This document shows, piece by piece, positions 13,359-16,009 of a stretch of DNA of 16,009 nucleotides. The DNA is from Thermoprotei archaeon. GTDB taxonomy: Archaea > Thermoproteota > Thermoprotei_A > Sulfolobales > Ignisphaeraceae. The notes beneath the pieces are model-generated. The model made no database searches, had not been told where the DNA came from, and worked only from the letters and a program-made list of their open reading frames with translations. The position numbers were made by a program, and so were the translations under genes. The stretch spans positions 1 to 16,009 of the forward strand of contig QMWT01000014.1 in NCBI GenBank assembly GCA_003661775.1. Direction: 5' to 3'. Within the stretch, counting starts at the first letter, position 1. Each line of letters begins with the position of its first letter.

Positions 13359-13607
13359 TTGAAGCTAGAGCTTGATCTAGTAGATTCAAAGGTATGCGAA
13401 ACAGTCCTCAGAGCATTAAGGCCTGACAATGTTGATGTGCCTCCCTCCATATTATTAGGGGACGAGTGTATGGATGGAAAATTGATTCTATCTTTAAAAT
13501 GCATATGTTCGAGCCCCAGAGATGTGCTTAGTTTAAGAAATACAGTCGATGATTACTTGGCACATCTTCAGGTATCGCTTCAGACGCTGAACAGAATAGA
13601 ATCTTAA
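13359..13607 (+). CDS. pcc1: KEOPS subunit Pcc1
   Basis: This small protein of about 82 residues binds tRNA and bridges the KEOPS complex through dimerisation. Features are the N-terminal strand MKLELDLVD, the helix ETVLRALRPDN (14-24), a strand LILSLKCICSS, and the C-terminal helix DVLSLRNTVDDYLAHLQVSLQTL, which match Pcc1. Location between the RecJ/Cdc45-like gene and S3ae supports this, with Kae1 and Bud32 3-4 kb upstream. The TTG start at 13359 has no Shine-Dalgarno sequence in front. The frame is open further upstream but contains only ATT and ATA as rare starts, so the N-terminus is uncertain by a few residues. The S3ae promoter begins over its stop codon. Confidence 0.8.
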   Translation: MKLELDLVDSKVCETVLRALRPDNVDVPPSILLGDECMDGKLILSLKCICSSPRDVLSLRNTVDDYLAHLQVSLQTLNRIES

Positions 13608-13609
13608 AC

Positions 13610-13616
13610 TTTTAAG
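13610..13616 (+). promoter_or_regulatory. TATA element upstream of S3ae
   Basis: TTTTAAG, preceded by the BRE-like TCTTAAAC, lies 40-46 bases before the GTG of S3ae and partly over the pcc1 stop codon. Initiation near 13638 would leave about 18 bases of leader including GGTGGTGAG (13645-13653). Confidence 0.5.
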
Positions 13617-13655
13617 CTTCGCCAAGAAATCTGCAGTAGATAAAGGTGGTGAGAA

Positions 13656-14318
13656 GTGTCAGCGAAGTCTCAGAAGTTCAAACTTACCGGAAGAGAGAGG
13701 TGGCGAATGAAAAAGTGGTATACAGTAGTAGCGCCTCCCGTATTTGGTAGTATACCAATAGCTCTGACTCCAGCCGATGAACCCTGGAAGCTCTTAGGGA
13801 GGGTAGTTGAGACAACACTATTCGACCTAACCGGTGATATAACTCAGGTGCACGTTCACTTATTCTTCCAGATATACAAGGTTGAGGGCGAGCAAGCCCT
13901 AACCAAGTTTAAAGGCCACGAGCTAGCCCGCGATTATGTACGGAGTCTAACTCGTAGAAAAAGTAGCAAGATCACGGCTATAGTGAATGTAGAGACTAAG
14001 GATGGCTATAGACTTAGGGTGACGGGAATTACCTGGACCACTTATCGGTGTAAAACTTCTCAGAAGAGGAGCATCAGGAAGATAATGATGGATATGATAA
14101 CCAAGCATGCTTCGGAGAAGACTTTCGATGAGTTTATAGTGGCCATGATATTCGGTGAATCGGCTCAGGCCATATTCCAAGAAGCAAAGAAGATCTATCC
14201 GCTGCGCAAGGTAGAGATCTATAAGTCGAAGTTGCTAGCTATACCGACTCCTGAAGGGCCTAAGAAAGCTGTTATAGTACCTGTACCCGGAGTCACCGAC
14301 GCGTCACAGCTAATCTAG
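13656..14318 (+). CDS. rps3ae: Ribosomal protein S3ae (eS1)
   Basis: This small-subunit protein of 220 residues lies at the mRNA exit platform. Conserved parts are the N-terminal WRMKKWYTVVAPPVFG (16-31), GRVVETTLFDLTGD (48-61), FKGHELARDYVRSLTRRKSSK (85-105) and the middle WTTYRCKTSQKRSIRKIM. The start is GTG with the strong Shine-Dalgarno GGTGGTGAG. Length and motifs are complete. A 60-base gap without clear promoter separates it from the next gene. Confidence 0.96.
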   Translation: MSAKSQKFKLTGRERWRMKKWYTVVAPPVFGSIPIALTPADEPWKLLGRVVETTLFDLTGDITQVHVHLFFQIYKVEGEQALTKFKGHELARDYVRSLTRRKSSKITAIVNVETKDGYRLRVTGITWTTYRCKTSQKRSIRKIMMDMITKHASEKTFDEFIVAMIFGESAQAIFQEAKKIYPLRKVEIYKSKLLAIPTPEGPKKAVIVPVPGVTDASQLI

Positions 14319-14378
14319 CAGTCCTAACTAGGCATTTTCATGACAAGCTGATTTCTGCGAGAGGTTGAGAAGTACTGG

Positions 14379-15650
14379 GTGAAGCAGTTATTGAAAGGTG
14401 TTGTACTCGCAGCAGGAATAGGTAAAAGACTTAGACCCATAACCGAGACCAGACCTAAGGCGTTGGTACCCATCTTGGGCAAGAAGCTCATTGAATATCC
14501 GATGAACTTTCTAAAGCTATTCGGGTTGGAGGAGATCGTAGTTGTCGTAGGCTACATGGCTGAGTGTGTGGAAGCAGAACTAACGAAGCTGTGCGAAGAA
14601 CTGAACCTGCATTGCGTATTTACAAAGCAAGAACAAGAGTTAGGTACTGGGCATGCTCTGAAGATAGCGCTGAAGAAGGTGGGAGGAGAAGACGTCGTGC
14701 TAGTTTACGGAGACCTATTCTTAGACCCTGCAGCTTCGAGGAAGCTTCGGCAGGTTGTTGATAAAGTGAAGAGTAGGGATATGGTTGTAGGCGTGATTAA
14801 GGTGGACGACGTTTCGAGGTATGCCTATGTGAAGGTTGTAAATGGGGTAGTGAAAGAGCTTGTAGAGAAGCCCAAAGTGAGACAGCCAGGGTATGCTAAT
14901 GCGGGAGTGTACTTCATCCCCAGTAAGCATCTTGAACTTGTTGAGCAGCTCGAGATCTCGCCGCGGGGTGAGTACGAGTTAACAGATCTAGTCGTGAACG
15001 CTGTCAGGAGAAACGAGAGAGTCTATACATTTGAGTTAGAACAAGATGAATGGATGGATGTAGGGCTTCCTTGGCTTATTATAGAGGCCAACAAACTTGC
15101 ACTGAATAAATGGGGTAAGAAGCTTATCTTAGGCGATGTTGAGCCAACGGCGACGATAAAAGGACCTGTGATAATAGAGGAGAACGCGCGGGTAAGAGGC
15201 TCGACCTACATCATGGGCCCAGCCTACATAGGCAGAGATGCCGATGTAGGGCCTAACAGCTTCATAAGGCCCTACACCGTCATATGTGAGGGTGCTAGAA
15301 TAGGATTCTCTGTTGAAGTGAAGGAAAGCGTAGTGTTCGAGGATGTTCACGCGGCACACTTAGCATACATAGGCGATAGCGTCGTTGCTGAGCATGTTAA
15401 TCTGGGAGCTGGCACTAAACTCGCTAACCTTAGATTCGATGGTAAGAATGTCAAGGTGACTATAGAGGGTAAACGTATAGATAGCGGAAGACGGAAACTC
15501 GGTGCTATAATAGGAGGATATGTAAAGACTGGCATAAACGTTTCAATAATGCCAGGAGTGAGGATAGGTTCATACTCAATAATATATCCGGGGGTGACAG
15601 TCTACAGGGATGTGCCAAGCCGTACAGTAGTAAAGCATGATTGGGTATAG
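14379..15650 (+). CDS. glmU: Bifunctional sugar-1-phosphate nucleotidylyltransferase/acetyltransferase (GlmU-like, ST0452 type)
   Basis: The N-terminal domain (about 1-245) is a nucleotidylyltransferase: LAAGIGKRLRPITETRPKAL at 10-29 with the GxGxR loop, YGDLFLD at 110-116, VEKP at 162-165 and DEWMDVG at 223-229. The C-terminal domain (250-423) is a left-handed beta helix of hexapeptide repeats. Predicted acetyltransferase residues H327, Y330, N350, K356 and K359 keep the same spacing as the residues I recall from Sulfolobus tokodaii ST0452 (H308, Y311, N331, K337, K340). Likely products are UDP-GlcNAc or dTDP-glucose type sugars for glycan synthesis. The GTG start has only a distant purine-rich stretch; TTG 14391 (starting MKGVVLAAG, with GGGTGAAG seven bases away) is equally plausible. 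Confidence 0.9.
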   Translation: MKQLLKGVVLAAGIGKRLRPITETRPKALVPILGKKLIEYPMNFLKLFGLEEIVVVVGYMAECVEAELTKLCEELNLHCVFTKQEQELGTGHALKIALKKVGGEDVVLVYGDLFLDPAASRKLRQVVDKVKSRDMVVGVIKVDDVSRYAYVKVVNGVVKELVEKPKVRQPGYANAGVYFIPSKHLELVEQLEISPRGEYELTDLVVNAVRRNERVYTFELEQDEWMDVGLPWLIIEANKLALNKWGKKLILGDVEPTATIKGPVIIEENARVRGSTYIMGPAYIGRDADVGPNSFIRPYTVICEGARIGFSVEVKESVVFEDVHAAHLAYIGDSVVAEHVNLGAGTKLANLRFDGKNVKVTIEGKRIDSGRRKLGAIIGGYVKTGINVSIMPGVRIGSYSIIYPGVTVYRDVPSRTVVKHDWV

Positions 15651-15680
15651 CTCCTACAGCACAATCGCTTATATCCCCCT

Positions 15681-15689
15681 ACATATAGC
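15681..15689 (+). promoter_or_regulatory. TATA-like element upstream of tRNA-Gly
   Basis: ACATATAGC lies about 20-25 bases before the mature tRNA 5' end at 15708, the spacing expected if transcription starts at or just before the tRNA. A second AT-rich stretch (CTTATAT, 15668-15674) could be an alternative. Confidence 0.45.
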
Positions 15690-15707
15690 TTAATGTGATG
15701 GGGTAGT

Positions 15708-15786
15708 GCGGCGGTCGTCTAGCCTGGTCTAGGACGCCGGCCTGCCACGCCGGAGATCCCGGGTTCAAATCCCGGCCGCCGCACCA
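15708..15786 (+). tRNA. tRNA-Gly (anticodon GCC), CCA encoded
   Basis: The acceptor stem is GCGGCGG (15708-15714) with CCGCCGC (15776-15782), discriminator A 15783, and CCA at 15784-15786 in the DNA. The D-arm is GTCT with GGAC around an 11-base loop containing GG. The anticodon stem is CCGGC (15737-15741) and GCCGG (15749-15753) around the loop CTGCCAC, anticodon GCC at 15744-15746. The variable loop is five bases. The T-arm is CCGGG and CCCGG around TTCAAAT. All stems pair fully apart from one T-G in the D-stem, and there is no intron. The GC-rich stems fit a thermophile. It decodes GGC and GGU. Confidence 0.98.
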
Positions 15787-15830
15787 AACAATAGAAACCC
15801 ATTCAATCCCTCCAAAACCCCTTGATTGCC

Positions 15831-15863
15831 ACATTGCAAGAGCCTTTTCGCAACATGCAATGT
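15831..15863. repeat. Perfect 8-base inverted repeat over the promoter of the last gene
   Basis: ACATTGCA (15831-15838) and TGCAATGT (15856-15863) are exact reverse complements separated by 17 bases. The right arm runs into the TATA-like TTTATTT at 15863-15869. The position suits an operator for a dimeric regulator, or a hairpin behind the tRNA. Confidence 0.5.
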
Positions 15864-15869
15864 TTATTT
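15863..15869 (+). promoter_or_regulatory. TATA-like element of the partial gene at the right edge
   Basis: TTTATTT lies 28 bases before the ATG at 15898. Initiation about 25 bases downstream would give an almost leaderless transcript, in keeping with the lack of a Shine-Dalgarno sequence before this ATG. Confidence 0.4.
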
Positions 15870-15897
15870 GCGTGACTAGCCATAGTTAGAAACTGCG

Positions 15898-16009
15898 ATG
15901 CAGAGCTGGAGAGAAGCCCTAGACCTCTCGAAGCTTGGGGAGGAGGAGAGGCGCAAGATACTTGATTATCTGCTCAGGTTCAAGAATATTTCTCATCGGG
16001 ATCTTGGGA
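15898..16009 (+). CDS. 5' part of an unidentified gene, possibly helix-turn-helix or integrase-like
   Basis: The frame opens at ATG and runs without a stop to the window edge, giving 37 residues: MQSWREALDLSKLGEEERRK at the start, then a helix with KILDYLLRF and the tail KNISHRDLG. The last segment looks like the first helix and turn of a helix-turn-helix. I have a weak recollection of similar N-termini in archaeal tyrosine recombinases (XerA-like), and a location just behind a tRNA would suit an integrase, but 37 residues are not enough. There is no Shine-Dalgarno sequence; a TATA-like box at 15863-15869 suggests a leaderless message. Codon use looks like that of the neighbours. Confidence 0.55.
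   Translation, partial: MQSWREALDLSKLGEEERRKILDYLLRFKNISHRDLG

Noticed and set aside
14564..14761. 65-codon plus-strand frame inside the GlmU-like gene
   Set aside because: It is Arg-rich and lies in a frame fully within a conserved enzyme; no independent evidence.
15761..15897. att site formed by the 3' end of tRNA-Gly
   Set aside because: No second copy of the tRNA 3' end is present within the window, so integration cannot be claimed from this sequence.
1..16009. Box C/D guide RNA, CRISPR array or insertion sequence
   Set aside because: No intergenic gap has paired C (RUGAUGA) and D (CUGA) boxes at suitable spacing, no regularly spaced repeats are seen, and no transposase or terminal inverted repeats are found.

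Overview
The window is about 16 kb of core chromosome from an archaeon, most likely a thermophilic member of the Thermoproteota (Crenarchaeota, probably Desulfurococcales-like). The reasons are archaeal/eukaryotic-type ribosomal proteins (L7Ae, S28e, L24e, S6e, S24e, S27ae, S15, S3ae), archaeal translation factors, RNA polymerase subunit E1 with Spt4, unfused Kae1 and Bud32, the long (about 215-residue) S6e form known from crenarchaea, frequent GTG/TTG starts, TATA-type promoters and a tRNA with an encoded CCA end. The assignment is by gene content and recognition of families; no database search was possible.

Layout. Positions 1-2300: tail of an upstream gene, a DUF2118-like protein with a biotinyl/lipoyl-like fold, and glutamyl-tRNA synthetase. 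Positions 2370-3415: L7Ae (+), S28e on the minus strand, and L24e (+). S28e and L24e diverge from a shared, nearly symmetrical TATA element. Positions 3500-7780: aIF5B, S6e, aIF2 gamma and a PIN-domain protein. Positions 7846-9186: RpoE1, Spt4, S24e and S27ae, tightly packed. Positions 9190-11540: KEOPS subunits Kae1 and Bud32, then an inosine/xanthosine triphosphate pyrophosphatase. Positions 11550-14320: S15, a catalytically degenerate RecJ/Cdc45-like DHH protein, KEOPS subunit Pcc1 and S3ae. Positions 14379-15650: a bifunctional sugar-1-phosphate nucleotidylyltransferase/acetyltransferase. The window ends with tRNA-Gly(GCC) and the first 37 codons of an unidentified gene.

Nearly everything serves information flow: tRNA charging, ribosome structure, initiation (aIF5B and aIF2 gamma), transcription (RpoE1, Spt4), tRNA t6A modification (Kae1, Bud32, Pcc1), nucleotide-pool sanitation, and probably the replicative helicase (Cdc45-like protein). 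Genes on the plus strand are separated by few bases or overlap, which suggests long co-transcribed units restarted by internal promoters.

I see no new multi-gene system, no CRISPR array and no insertion sequence. The points most worth a second look are the single-gene inversion of S28e inside a normally co-directional cluster, the eroded zinc knuckle of aIF2 gamma, the motif-less RecJ/Cdc45-like protein, the possible acceptor lysine in the DUF2118-like protein, the acetyltransferase site of the GlmU-like enzyme, and an inverted repeat over the promoter of the gene behind tRNA-Gly. Intergenic stretches are all shorter than 120 bases.
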